Shown piece after piece: positions 15,187-23,012 of a DNA stretch of 64,000 nt. The stretch comes from Prochlorococcus sp. AG-355-N16. GTDB taxonomy: Bacteria > Cyanobacteriota > Cyanobacteriia > PCC-6307 > Cyanobiaceae. The position numbers and the translations under genes were made by a program. Position 1 is the first letter of the stretch; the number at the start of each line of letters is the position of its first letter. Location of the stretch: assembly GCA_003278545.1 (NCBI GenBank), contig QCEF01000005.1, positions 62,001-126,000 of the forward strand, written 5' to 3'. The notes below the pieces were generated by a model, which saw nothing but the letters and a program-made list of their open reading frames with translations, ran no database searches and had not been told where the DNA came from.

Positions 15187-16890
15187 ATGTCATCCAAATC
15201 TGATTTATTAAAAGGAAAGCTTACGGAAAATTTTTCTGAATTTTCTCAACTATCTGACTATTCTTTTATGGATTCTCTTAAAGCAGATCCTCATTCAACA
15301 AAAGATGGAAATGATCATAAGCCGCGTTCAGTATATTCGGGTCATTACGTACCAGTTGTTCCAACTGCTATTCCAAACCCAGAATATATTTCCCATAGCA
15401 ACAAACTTTTTAAAGAACTAAGACTAAGTTCAGAACTTACTAAAGACAAGGAGTTTTGTCGTTTTTTCTCAGGTGATATTTCTGTTGCTAATTATCCAAT
15501 GAGTCCTGTTGGTTGGGCAACAGGTTATGCATTATCAATTTACGGGACTGAATATACCCAGCAATGTCCCTTTGGCACTGGCAATGGTTATGGAGATGGC
15601 AGAGCAATTTCTGTTTTTGAAGGTTTATTCAATGGGAAAAGAATGGAAATGCAACTTAAAGGAGGAGGTCCAACTCCATACTGTCGTGGAGCAGATGGTA
15701 GAGCTGTCTTAAGGTCTAGCGTACGAGAATTTCTTGCGCAGGAATTAATGGATGCCATGGGAATACCTACCTCAAGATCTTTAACACTTTATGTCTCACG
15801 TTCAGAAATAGTTAGAAGACCGTGGTATTCCAAAGGGTCCAGGTATTTTGAACCTGATATCATGCTTGATAATCTAGCGGCAATTACTACGAGAGTCGCT
15901 CCATCTTTTTTACGTGTAGGCCAGATTGAGCTTTTTTCAAGACGAGTTCGGAATAATGCGCATGATAAGGCACTCAATGAACTAAAGATGATAGTTCAAC
16001 ATCTTATTGATAGAAATTATAAAGATGAAATTGAATGTGAGATTTCAATTGAAAGTAAGGTAATAAAACTGGCTTCTTTATACAGATCAAGACTTGTATC
16101 ACTTATAGCCAACTGGATGCGAGTTGGTTATTGCCAGGGTAACTTCAATAGTGATAATTGTGCTGCTGGAGGTTATACCTTGGATTATGGCCCCTTTGGA
16201 TTCTGTGAATTATTTGATCCAAGATTTCAACCATGGACAGGTGGAGGTGAACATTTCTCATTTTTCAACCAACCTTCTGCTGCGGCAATCAACTTTAAAA
16301 CATTCTGTTCCTCTCTTAGTCCATTACTTTCAGAAAACAAACAAGATCAAGAAAAGTTAGATCAAATCGAAAAGGATTTTTCAGAATTGATGAACAAAGA
16401 GTTGAAGAAAATGTGGGCAAACAAGCTTGGTTTAGAACATTACAACGAAACTCTAATTAATGAATTTTTTAATCTCATGGTCATTTCAAAAGCAGACTAT
16501 ACAATTTTGTTCCGTAAACTCTCTGAAATACCTGATAACTTAGATTCTTTAAAAGACAGTTTCTATTTTCCAATTAATGATGAGCTAAATAATAAGTGGG
16601 AAGTATGGCTTAAAAACTGGCAATCAATTTTGAAGAAAGAGGGAAATATTAAAGCAAAATCAGCATCAATGAAATCTCTTAATCCAGTCTATACATGGCG
16701 CGAATGGATGGTCGTTCCCGCATATGAAGAAGCTGAAAAAGGAAATTACAAAAAAATAAAAGAGTTGCAGGATGTTTTCAGTAACCCATATATAGAACAA
16801 CCCTCAGAAATAGATCAAAAATATAATCGACTAAAGCCAAGCCAGTATTTTAACTATGGAGGAGTATCTCACTACAGCTGTTCTTCATAA
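15187..16890 (+). CDS. selO: SelO-family protein adenylyltransferase (YdiU/UPF0061)
   Basis: The 567-residue protein shows the pseudokinase-like SelO core: GNGYGDGRAISVFEGL, MQLKGGGPTPYCRGADGRA, REFLAQELMDAMGIPTSRSL, then QGNFNSDNCAAGG and DYGPFGF with the metal-binding Asp/Asn. Family members transfer AMP from ATP to Ser/Thr/Tyr of redox proteins. The motif here is QGNFNSDN rather than HGVxNTDN, as in a divergent SelO subgroup. ATG at 15187 follows a TTG at 15184; the ATG is preferred. Confidence 0.9.
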   Translation: MSSKSDLLKGKLTENFSEFSQLSDYSFMDSLKADPHSTKDGNDHKPRSVYSGHYVPVVPTAIPNPEYISHSNKLFKELRLSSELTKDKEFCRFFSGDISVANYPMSPVGWATGYALSIYGTEYTQQCPFGTGNGYGDGRAISVFEGLFNGKRMEMQLKGGGPTPYCRGADGRAVLRSSVREFLAQELMDAMGIPTSRSLTLYVSRSEIVRRPWYSKGSRYFEPDIMLDNLAAITTRVAPSFLRVGQIELFSRRVRNNAHDKALNELKMIVQHLIDRNYKDEIECEISIESKVIKLASLYRSRLVSLIANWMRVGYCQGNFNSDNCAAGGYTLDYGPFGFCELFDPRFQPWTGGGEHFSFFNQPSAAAINFKTFCSSLSPLLSENKQDQEKLDQIEKDFSELMNKELKKMWANKLGLEHYNETLINEFFNLMVISKADYTILFRKLSEIPDNLDSLKDSFYFPINDELNNKWEVWLKNWQSILKKEGNIKAKSASMKSLNPVYTWREWMVVPAYEEAEKGNYKKIKELQDVFSNPYIEQPSEIDQKYNRLKPSQYFNYGGVSHYSCSS

Positions 16891-16932
16891 AAGTTCAATC
16901 CTCATACCGATAGAACAACTTTGAGAAAAATC

Positions 16933-17355
16933 CTATTTATTTATGGCCGTAGGCATTCCAACTACTGATACAACTCCCACATGAAGTATGACCGGCTTCT
17001 TCCCAACATTTTTCACATAGTGGGCTCCCCCATTATTACTCTCTATAAATGCATCACCCGCTTTAAAGAAATTAATTTCTTCACCCCTCACATGCTTTAA
17101 TCTTCCTCTGGTGACATGAATCAACATTGGGGAAGGATGAGTATGAATTGGAGTTTTCAAGCCAACTGGAATTTTTACTTTTAAGAGTCTTAATTCAGGC
17201 TTACCCTCGAGATAATTAAAATTTTTACCACTTAGTCCTTTTGAACTTTGAATAATAGGTATAACCTCAATCTTTTCTTCAGCAAGAGATGGGTATGATA
17301 AAGCTAAAGTCCCAATAAAAAGGAAACATGATGGAATAAATTTTTTTAATTTCAT
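16933..17355 (-). CDS. Exported cupin-domain protein
   Basis: A signal peptide (KKFIPSCFLFIGTLALSYPSLA) is followed by a small cupin barrel: HTHPSPMLIHVTRGRLKHV (first cupin motif, metal-binding His) and GDAFIESNNGGAHYVKN (second motif). It is probably periplasmic; the substrate is not evident. An upstream GTG at 17371-17373 in frame would add six residues, but the ATG at 17353-17355 fits the signal peptide better. Confidence 0.8.
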   Translation of the reverse strand: MKLKKFIPSCFLFIGTLALSYPSLAEEKIEVIPIIQSSKGLSGKNFNYLEGKPELRLLKVKIPVGLKTPIHTHPSPMLIHVTRGRLKHVRGEEINFFKAGDAFIESNNGGAHYVKNVGKKPVILHVGVVSVVGMPTAINK

Positions 17356-17408
17356 TAGATATTTGATTTTCACTAATAATAGGTAGTTTGCAAAATTAAT
17401 AAACTAAT

Positions 17409-17570
17409 TTATTTTTTATATAACTTTTCTAATTGCTTTATTTCCTCTCTTAAATCCTTACCTCTCTTATTTAATTTATTATTCTTAATAACTATTGGGA
17501 TAATCCACCAAGCTTGAAGACCTAAAAAGATAAATATAAGAATCAATAATTCAAAAGTTCCAGGCTGCAT
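17409..17570 (-). CDS. 53-aa membrane-anchored peptide
   Basis: ATG at 17570 opens MQPGTFELLILIFIFLGLQA, one membrane helix, then a basic and coiled-coil tail (KRGKDLREEIKQLEKLYKK). The N-out helix plus charged coil is a common layout of small picocyanobacterial proteins. Function unknown. Confidence 0.6.
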   Translation of the reverse strand: MQPGTFELLILIFIFLGLQAWWIIPIVIKNNKLNKRGKDLREEIKQLEKLYKK

Positions 17571-17643
17571 TTAAAAAATTAACCTTATTTGTAAATACCA
17601 ACATTCTAAAAGCTATTAAATATTCATGAGATTTGCAATATTT

Positions 17644-17826
17644 CTAGGCTGCTTCTAATTCAATATGAAGTTCAATACCTTTTGATATTATTGCTTCTTT
17701 AAATTCAATAAGTTTGGAAATTATTCTTTGCTTCTCAGGATCAGTTTTATGGATATCCTCTACAACTTCTTGCATTGCAAGTGTTACTTTTTGTAGTTTG
17801 ATTTCTAGATCTTCCCTGTAATTCAT
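17644..17826 (-). CDS. Small helical hypothetical protein, 60 aa
   Basis: From ATG at 17826 the protein reads MNYREDLEIKLQKVTLAMQE and is entirely helical and charged, ending HIELEAA. An extended open frame upstream adds a hydrophobic 28-residue piece that is probably not translated. Function unknown. Confidence 0.6.
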   Translation of the reverse strand: MNYREDLEIKLQKVTLAMQEVVEDIHKTDPEKQRIISKLIEFKEAIISKGIELHIELEAA

Positions 17827-17975
17827 AAGCCTAAAGAAATTATCTTTTTTATTAAAAAACAAAATTATTATTAGTAAATAAGTACTTAACCTTAAAAGGA
17901 TTGACAGCAAAACAAGGAGGATATATTTTATAGTACAAACGTATTAATAGTCAACCAGCTAATTAAAGGTAAAGT

Positions 17976-18245
17976 ATGGAGCCTAAGTACTCATTTGGTT
18001 GTAGCACTAGCAAACCCAACGGATGCCTACTAAATCCCGAAGGCAGCAGAATGATCTTTTTCGAAGAATGCAAAAATTCTCTTAAACCTAATTTAAAAAT
18101 TCATACGCATCTTTTCTACACAAATCACCTTGGCGAACCAGGAGGGTACAAATTCTCTGAAAAACTCAACATAGATTCAGCCTGGGAAAAGTGGCACGAA
18201 CTTCACCAAAAAGGGTGGACAGAAGTATCTCACAATTACGGATAA
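17976..18245 (+). CDS. DUF1651-type small protein
   Basis: The 89-residue protein has the remembered DUF1651 layout: a central SRMIFFEECKNSLKPNLKIH and the C-terminal SAWEKWHELHQKGW. It also has an unusual N-terminus (GCSTSKPNGCLLNPEGS) with two cysteines. Its TAA stop overlaps ATA of a decayed gene downstream (ATAA). Confidence 0.75.
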   Translation: MEPKYSFGCSTSKPNGCLLNPEGSRMIFFEECKNSLKPNLKIHTHLFYTNHLGEPGGYKFSEKLNIDSAWEKWHELHQKGWTEVSHNYG

Positions 18246-18437
18246 GGGATCCGGCCAAGAAAAAGCCATTAAAAGTTCAACCAGTTATCGCTCATCAATC
18301 AACTTTATGGGCAGCTTTAGGAGAACAAGATACTCCTATTGTTAAAAATAAAGTTTCTAATGCAAAAAACTACAGGAGTTGTCCCTGTTATAGGTTCTGA
18401 AGCAACTCTTTGGGCTCCTCTAGGTTTAGGTAATTAG
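18242..18437 (+). pseudogene. Decayed small gene with a two-fold LWAxLG repeat
   Basis: From ATA at 18242 the frame reads RDPAKKKPLKVQPVIAHQS then TLWAALGEQDTPIV; after a run of six A (18364-18369) the continuation is in another frame, TTGVVPVIGSEATLWAPLGL to a TAG at 18435-18437. PVI-xxx-xTLWA-xLG occurs twice, an internal repeat. The lack of ATG (ATA instead) and a one-base homopolymer shift suggest loss of function. A strong terminator follows. Confidence 0.5.
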
Positions 18438-18463
18438 TAAATTAGGTCTTTTAATAACCCGAA

Positions 18464-18487
18464 GGGGGTTTGTAACCCCCTTTTTTT
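18464..18487 (+). terminator. Strong rho-independent terminator
   Basis: GGGGGTT (18464-18470), loop TGT, AACCCCC (18474-18480) and seven T. It ends the transcript carrying the DUF1651 gene and the decayed frame. Confidence 0.85.
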
Positions 18488-18622
18488 ATTAATTGCATTA
18501 AAAAGATGATTGAAAATTTTCAATCCAATTCATGGATAACTATAAATTAAATCAGGGTTTGAAAACAATGTAATCGTAGATACCAACAGCTTTTTTATTA
18601 ATTGATTATAAATAAAAAACAC

Positions 18623-18695
18623 GAGTTAACCCGTTCCAATTTGTTGACTCTGAGGTTTTAACCGTTGACTCCTTATTTACTTCTAGTTGTGACTC
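18623..18695. promoter_or_regulatory. Array of GTTGACTC-like elements at about 21-bp spacing
   Basis: GAGTTAAC (inverted GTTAACTC) at 18623-18630, GTTGACTC at 18643-18650, GTTGACTC at 18664-18671 and GTTGTGACTC at 18686-18695 are spaced by about two helical turns and lie 40-115 nt upstream of the gene at 18739. This looks like an operator array for a regulator binding one face of the DNA. The rest of 18488-18738 shows no gene. Confidence 0.45.
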
Positions 18696-18738
18696 GCTAG
18701 TTTCAAGATTCAAAAACGGTATTTATATATCTTAAATT

Positions 18739-18876
18739 ATGGAAAAAAAAATCGCAAAGAAATACGCCGATCTTATAGTCCAGGCTAATAATTCAACAGG
18801 CAGAAAAGAAGCTTTGTCATTGATTAAACAAGCAACAAAATTAAAAACCAAACTTGATCAATACGAAATGATGTAG
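18739..18876 (+). CDS. Small helical protein, paralogue of 11140-11274
   Basis: The 45-residue protein begins MEKKIAKKYADLIVQANN and shares GRKEALSLIKQA with the paralogue's GRKEVVSLLKKA. It is basic and helical. It lies behind the GTTGACTC-type repeat array, so it is probably regulated. Function unknown. Confidence 0.68.
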   Translation: MEKKIAKKYADLIVQANNSTGRKEALSLIKQATKLKTKLDQYEMM

Positions 18877-18988
18877 TCTCTTAAAATCTACAGGATATTC
18901 AAGATGAGGTAGAAACTAGTTCCTTTTTTTTTATACTGCTATAAAAATACTAAGAGATTATTAAACTTATCTGCTTTAATAAAATATC

Positions 18989-19279
18989 GTGGAATTAACT
19001 GAGCTAATTAAGGATTACGTTGCTACAGAATTATTATCAAGTATTGAAATTGATTTTCTTGAAGGAGAATTATGGGAAACCACTCAACATATTGCAGAAA
19101 TAAATACAGTTATCAAAGCTCCAAAAAATATATGCAAGAAATTGGGACTAGATGAAAAATCTTGCTGGCAATTATGTTGTGCAGCCGTTCTTGACTCCTC
19201 AAGACCATTAAAAAATGGACAAAAGAGAGTAGATGATTTTAAAAAATTAATTAATCGATATGAAATCAGCTACATATAA
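18989..19279 (+). CDS. Small conserved-type protein, paralogue of 13971-14270
   Basis: Starting at GTG, the 96-residue protein matches the paralogue in SS-xEI-xFLEGEL, KAPKNICKKLGL and W-xLCCAAVLDSSRP. Shared Cys and Trp positions indicate common ancestry. It begins a compact rightward set with the two following genes. Confidence 0.7.
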   Translation: MELTELIKDYVATELLSSIEIDFLEGELWETTQHIAEINTVIKAPKNICKKLGLDEKSCWQLCCAAVLDSSRPLKNGQKRVDDFKKLINRYEISYI

Positions 19280-19291
19280 ACTAAAGACTCA

Positions 19292-19588
19292 ATGATACGT
19301 TTACTTATTGCATCAATTCTTTTTTTTACTCCACTAGGAGGTTTTGCTGATGAAAAGCAAAGAGAAATTGAGAATGAAGCTATAAATCTTGTTATTAAAA
19401 AATATGGAAAAGGCTTAAAAAATAGATTAAAAGGAACAGGAGTAACTCCCAGTTATCGAAGTTGGTATGAAAATGATTGTTTTGTAAGCATTGCAGCAGG
19501 TACATATCAAGAAGATACTTGGTCGGCAATGAAGTGGTTTAGCGTTAATGTCTGTTCTGAATCAGCTGAAATAATGGAAAGTGAATGA
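19292..19588 (+). CDS. Small exported protein, 98 aa
   Basis: A signal peptide (MIRLLIASILFFTPLGGFAD) precedes an approximately 78-residue mature domain with two cysteines (NDCFVSIAAG and NVCSESAE) that could form a disulfide. Its stop overlaps the next start (ATGA), so it is coupled to the amidotransferase gene. No known domain. Confidence 0.72.
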   Translation: MIRLLIASILFFTPLGGFADEKQREIENEAINLVIKKYGKGLKNRLKGTGVTPSYRSWYENDCFVSIAAGTYQEDTWSAMKWFSVNVCSESAEIMESE

Positions 19589-20322
19589 AGGAAATAAAAC
19601 GCCTATTAGTTTTGCAGCATTTAGAAATAGAGGGGCCTGGTCTTTTTGAACAAATTGCTAAAGAAAGAGATTTGAAAATCGAAATTATTCGTTTAGATAA
19701 TAAAAATGCTCTGCCGCAAACAAAAAAAGGTGACTTAATTCTAATTATGGGTGGACCAATGGGAGTTAAAGATATTGGAAGCGACATATATCCCTGGCTT
19801 AAGTTAGAAAGAGATTTTTTAAAAGAAGAATTAGAAAATGAAAGACCTATAATCGGTGTTTGCTTGGGTGCTCAGTTGCTTGCGAGTGCTGCTGGAGGAG
19901 ATGTAGAAATTCTTAAATATGGATCACCTCCAAAAGCATTACCGGAAATTGGATGGTCTCAAATTTTTATTAATAAATCAAATAAAGACTTTAAAGCACT
20001 GTTTGAAGACCCTTTTCATGTACTGCATTGGCATGGAGATAGGATTTTATTACCTAATAAAGCAGTACTCATTGCTAGTAGTTCACGTTGTAAGGAACAG
20101 TTTTTTAGGATTGGTAATTTTGCTTACGGATTACAATTCCATATAGAGACGACGGGGGGAATGATAAATAACTGGATTAAAGAAGATAAAGAGTTTGTCC
20201 TTAAAGGATTAGGCTTAAATGGCCAGGAAACTTTAAAAGAAGAGAATAAAAAATATATTGATAAAACTTTTTTAAAAAGAAAGCTTCTAATAAATAAATT
20301 ATTTGAATTATTAGATAATTAA
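19585..20322 (+). CDS. Class I glutamine amidotransferase-like protein
   Basis: The 245-residue protein has a GATase1 fold: LILMGGPMGV, the nucleophile elbow GVCLGAQLLASAAGG (Cys about residue 94) and the catalytic HxE in QFHIETT (about residues 191-195). It is a stand-alone domain similar to GMP-synthase-type GATases (YfeJ-like), with no fused synthase. The substrate is unknown. ATG overlaps the upstream stop by 4 nt. Confidence 0.88.
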   Translation: MKEIKRLLVLQHLEIEGPGLFEQIAKERDLKIEIIRLDNKNALPQTKKGDLILIMGGPMGVKDIGSDIYPWLKLERDFLKEELENERPIIGVCLGAQLLASAAGGDVEILKYGSPPKALPEIGWSQIFINKSNKDFKALFEDPFHVLHWHGDRILLPNKAVLIASSSRCKEQFFRIGNFAYGLQFHIETTGGMINNWIKEDKEFVLKGLGLNGQETLKEENKKYIDKTFLKRKLLINKLFELLDN

Positions 20323-20342
20323 AAAGAGCATAATAATTCAGT

Positions 20343-20364
20343 AAAAAAGGGCTTGATAAAGCCC
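20343..20364 (-). terminator. Rho-independent terminator of the leftward hli gene
   Basis: Read leftward: GGGCTT, loop TATC, AAGCCC, six T. It lies 27 nt past the hli stop. Confidence 0.82.
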
Positions 20365-20390
20365 CTGAAAAAATTTAAAAAGGATTTTTA

Positions 20391-20519
20391 TTAGAAAATA
20401 CCTGGAAGAATTTGACCAGTAAAATAGTAGGCTCCTACAAGAGCAAACATTCCAAGCATTGCTGCTTTACCATTAAGCTTTTCAGCTTTTTCGGTCATGA
20501 TTTTTTTTGCGAATTCCAT
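20391..20519 (-). CDS. hli: High-light-inducible protein (Hli), 42 aa
   Basis: This short Hli has the chlorophyll-binding helix EKLNGKAAMLGMFALVGAYY followed by FTGQILPGIF. Hli proteins bind chlorophyll and carotenoid in thylakoids and protect photosystem assembly intermediates under stress. The usual arginine of NGR is lysine here. It is divergent from the next hli gene, with a 303-nt shared upstream region. Confidence 0.93.
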   Translation of the reverse strand: MEFAKKIMTEKAEKLNGKAAMLGMFALVGAYYFTGQILPGIF

Positions 20520-20822
20520 AAGAAAGTAAAATAAATTATATCTAAAAACTAATTATTCAAATATCAGAATGATGTAGTTTTTTCTACCAAATTGATATCT
20601 TTCTAAGGATTTTAAAATAATTACTGAAACAACAAAATGAACTTTTAATAGTTTCGAGCCAATCTGTAAAGCGTAGCAGGCCTAAAAAACAACAATTTAA
20701 AAGTTATTGTTACTGTTATGTGACATTTATGTAGTAAATATCTTGAAAATAACTTAATTTCGACTCAATACTTTACATTTGTTAATAGTAGTGTTACATT
20801 AGTTAACAATTACACAACTTCA
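20520..20822. promoter_or_regulatory. Shared upstream region between divergent hli genes
   Basis: No gene is seen in these 303 nt. The part near 20780-20822 contains repeated GTTAAT/GTTACA words (TTTGTTAATAGTAGTGTTAC, then TTAGTTAAC). Promoters for both hli directions are expected here. No conserved operator was identified. Confidence 0.35.
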
Positions 20823-21029
20823 ATGGCTAATTCAAACGTTACTACTGAATCAGGCGGCAGACAGAATATGTTTCCTACTGAGACACGTCCTTACATAGAT
20901 GAGTCTGTTTCTTACGACAGCTACCCACAAAATGCAGAAAAAGTTAACGGTCGTTGGGCAATGATTGGGCTTGTTGCGTTAGTAGGTGCTTACGTTTCAA
21001 CCGGACAAATTATTCCTGGCATTTTTTAA
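20823..21029 (+). CDS. hli: High-light-inducible protein (Hli), 68 aa
   Basis: A polar N-terminus (about 38 residues) precedes the Hli helix EKVNGRWAMIGLVALVGAYV and STGQIIPGIF. The TAA stop shares a base with the next ATG (TAATG), so it is translationally coupled to a second Hli. Confidence 0.94.
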   Translation: MANSNVTTESGGRQNMFPTETRPYIDESVSYDSYPQNAEKVNGRWAMIGLVALVGAYVSTGQIIPGIF

Positions 21030-21289
21030 TGAGTCCACTTTCAGGTTTCTTAGCCGTAATTGTATTCTTTACAGCCATTCTCGTTGCTTATTTAACCAAG
21101 CAATTTCAAAACGAAAATTTAAACTATTCATCTTCTAATCAAATGAAAAACACAAACACAAAAGTCAAAACAATCGAAAAAGAAAAAGTTGTTGCTGAAA
21201 CTCTTAACGGCAGATTCGCAATGCTTGGATTAATTGCTGCTGTTGGAGCATACCTAACAACAGGTCAAATAATTCCTGGTTTTGTTTAA
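21029..21289 (+). CDS. hli: Hli protein with an extra N-terminal membrane helix, 86 aa
   Basis: From ATG at 21029 the protein has an N-terminal hydrophobic helix (LSGFLAVIVFFTAILVAYL), a polar linker and a C-terminal Hli helix (ETLNGRFAMLGLIAAVGAYL, then TTGQIIPGFV). Two membrane spans in one Hli-type protein are unusual, because most Hli have one. A frame extending upstream to 20954 overlaps the previous hli and is not used. Confidence 0.9.
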   Translation: MSPLSGFLAVIVFFTAILVAYLTKQFQNENLNYSSSNQMKNTNTKVKTIEKEKVVAETLNGRFAMLGLIAAVGAYLTTGQIIPGFV

Positions 21290-21325
21290 AAACCTACTAT
21301 TTAACATTTCTACAAAATCAGAAAA

Positions 21326-21454
21326 ATGGAAAATTCAAAAACAACTTATTGGCAAAACGCCGAGAGAACTAATGGAAGAATGGCAATGATGGGCTTATTT
21401 GCATTAGTTGTAAATTATGGCTTATTCGGATGGATAATTCCAGGAATTTTTTAA
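21326..21454 (+). CDS. hli: High-light-inducible protein (Hli), 42 aa
   Basis: ATG at 21326 opens MENSKTTYWQNAERTNGRMA and then MMGLFALVVNYGLFGWIIPG. It keeps the ExxNGRxAM core but has VVNYGLFGW instead of VGAYxxTGQ, so it belongs to a different Hli subtype from its neighbours. It is 1 nt from the next small gene. Confidence 0.92.
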   Translation: MENSKTTYWQNAERTNGRMAMMGLFALVVNYGLFGWIIPGIF

Positions 21455-21455
21455 A

Positions 21456-21635
21456 ATGAATTTAGGCTTACTTTTTCTTAAAGTAAATACTTTGGGAGTT
21501 ATAACTCTTTCTGAACTTGATTGGATAACTAACCATCAATCTGAATTTTCAAGGTTAGATATGGCTTTAGTTATAAAGATCGGCCGTCTTATGGATTCTG
21601 GAGTGGTAGAAATTGATAATAGAATGCCTGTTTAA
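21456..21635 (+). CDS. Small conserved protein at the end of the hli cluster, 59 aa
   Basis: The protein begins MNLGLLFLKVNTLGVITLSE and continues with ELDWITNHQSEFSRLDMALV and IKIGRLMDSGVVEID. It is soluble and helical. I recall similar small proteins behind Hli genes in other Prochlorococcus, but the function is unknown. A strong terminator follows. Confidence 0.78.
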   Translation: MNLGLLFLKVNTLGVITLSELDWITNHQSEFSRLDMALVIKIGRLMDSGVVEIDNRMPV

Positions 21636-21657
21636 TTTTTAAAAAATGATCGTCATG

Positions 21658-21695
21658 AGTGTTTGTCAATAGGGATACTGACAAACACTTTTTTA
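21658..21695 (+). terminator. Strong rho-independent terminator of the hli cluster
   Basis: A perfect 11-bp stem AGTGTTTGTCA (21658-21668) / TGACAAACACT (21679-21689) with a 10-nt loop is followed by T6. Confidence 0.88.
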
Positions 21696-21712
21696 TGAGA
21701 AAAAATATTTGT

Positions 21713-21750
21713 AAAAAAAAGAGATTGTTTCTTAGCTAAAAACAATCTCT
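21713..21750 (-). terminator. Strong rho-independent terminator (leftward)
   Basis: AGAGATTGTTT and its complement flank a short loop (21720-21750). Read leftward it is followed by eight T. It ends transcripts from the membrane-protein genes at 21844-22707. Confidence 0.8.
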
Positions 21751-21843
21751 CAATTACCTAATTCTTACATGAAAATTTCAAGTAAGCTTTCAGATCTTAA
21801 CTGATTTGTTTTTATAGTAAATCCGTAAAAATGCTTTTGTAAT

Positions 21844-22059
21844 TTATCTTTTTAAACCACCTCTTTTTATCCAAAGGAACCATGTAACCCAAATAGGAGG
21901 GAGGAATCTTATTAAAAAAGAAATTTTATAAATATAAAATGGGGCATTTTCACTTTGAAATAAATTCATCAAAAATGAAGATATAGTTAACCAAAGTAAA
22001 ATTATTAATATATTTGCTCCCAACAAAGCGAACTTATTTTGTTTGAATATTTTTGGCAT
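21844..22059 (-). CDS. Small two-span membrane protein, 71 aa
   Basis: Basic N-terminus (MPKIFKQNKF), first helix about residues 11-33, second about 45-63, and a basic end (WIKRGGLKR). No family recognised. Confidence 0.6.
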   Translation of the reverse strand: MPKIFKQNKFALLGANILIILLWLTISSFLMNLFQSENAPFYIYKISFLIRFLPPIWVTWFLWIKRGGLKR

Positions 22060-22117
22060 AAAATAAATTTTTTATATTCTTAATTTTAAATAACCTTGGG
22101 AAGTAAATTATACATTT

Positions 22118-22369
22118 TCAAAAAAACTTTAAATTTAAAATCCATATCCAAATAAAAAAAATACTAAATTTTAATCCCTCTCCAAATAATATTCCGAAAG
22201 TAATAGGAGGCGAAAATACTAAAAAAAGAATAGAGAATAAACTAAATAAAGCAAATGATCCTCTTAAAAAATAATTCTTTCTTTTTGTTCTTCTTAGATT
22301 TTTTAAGGTATTCCACTCCCATTGAATAATCCTGTAGAACTTTTCTGATAATAAAAATAAATACTTCAT
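22118..22369 (-). CDS. Small membrane protein, 83 aa
   Basis: A basic N-terminal half (NTLKNLRRTKRKNYFLRGS) is followed by two hydrophobic stretches (FALFSLFSILFLVFSPPI and FSIFFIWIWILNL). No known motif. Confidence 0.55.
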   Translation of the reverse strand: MKYLFLLSEKFYRIIQWEWNTLKNLRRTKRKNYFLRGSFALFSLFSILFLVFSPPITFGILFGEGLKFSIFFIWIWILNLKFF

Positions 22370-22422
22370 TAATATTATTAATTTCTATCGGATTTTCTTA
22401 TTTATAAAATTAATTTAACCTT

Positions 22423-22707
22423 TTAGCAATAAACCTTATCCCCTTCTTCAGAAAGATAGTAAATTTTATTTTCTGAACTTACGAAGAAAGTTAATCCCTT
22501 ATATTGTGATCTTTTAAATTTATCTAATCTAAGTTTGTGTAAATCCCAATTATCAGTACTTATGTCAGGATTAAATTCTTGTTCTTTTAAGAAAGGTACA
22601 TAAGTTGGACTAATTGTTGTTTTTTGGGCTAACCCTCTATTTCGTTTTGAATAAAAAAGTAATAAAAATAAAAGTACAAAAAAAAGAATTAATAATATAT
22701 TTGTCAT
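22423..22707 (-). CDS. Membrane-anchored small protein, 94 aa
   Basis: One N-terminal helix (NILLILFFVLLFLLLFY) with a basic stop-transfer (SKRNRG) is followed by a soluble domain with W and Y (TDNWDLHKLRLDKFKRSQ and IYYLSEEGDKVYC). The start at ATG 22707 is used; an in-frame TTG lies six bases upstream. Function unknown. Confidence 0.6.
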   Translation of the reverse strand: MTNILLILFFVLLFLLLFYSKRNRGLAQKTTISPTYVPFLKEQEFNPDISTDNWDLHKLRLDKFKRSQYKGLTFFVSSENKIYYLSEEGDKVYC

Positions 22708-22850
22708 TGTCAATTTTTCTAATTTGAAAAAACTTTATTTGGAGAATCAAGAACTTTTCACAATAAATTTATTAGTAAGTAAAAAATCCTATTTTTATAT
22801 TCTTGTATTTTTGAATACTTATCAAGGGGTTACCTAAATCAGATTATAAA

Positions 22851-23012
22851 ATGAGTCGCATTTTCAACATGACTCAAAATTCCATGAACACTCCTTATGC
22901 AAAAAGAGTAGCTGAAAAATTTAGAGAGGCTCAAAACTATTTAAAAACTAATGGTTTTAGTAGATCAACTAAACATTTACTGGAAGATATTGAGAATTCT
23001 GTTGAAAAATAA
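22851..23012 (+). CDS. Small hypothetical protein, 53 aa
   Basis: ATG at 22851 opens MSRIFNMTQNSMNTPYAKRV and continues as a charged helix (AEKFREAQNYLKTNGFSRST). The stop overlaps the next ATG (TAATG). It may alternatively start at an internal ATG (residue 7 or 12). Confidence 0.6.
   Translation: MSRIFNMTQNSMNTPYAKRVAEKFREAQNYLKTNGFSRSTKHLLEDIENSVEK

Noticed and set aside
18191-18400. 69-codon frame starting inside the DUF1651 gene
   Set aside because: Its first third is an out-of-frame shadow; the meaningful part is reported as the decayed gene from 18242.
20954-21028. Upstream extension of the second rightward hli frame
   Set aside because: It overlaps the previous hli in another frame; the TAATG-coupled ATG at 21029 is the better start.
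21751-21843. Leftward open stretch reading LQKHFYGFTIKTNQLRSESL
   Set aside because: It looks protein-like but has no usable start codon and directly follows the stop of another gene; too weak to list.
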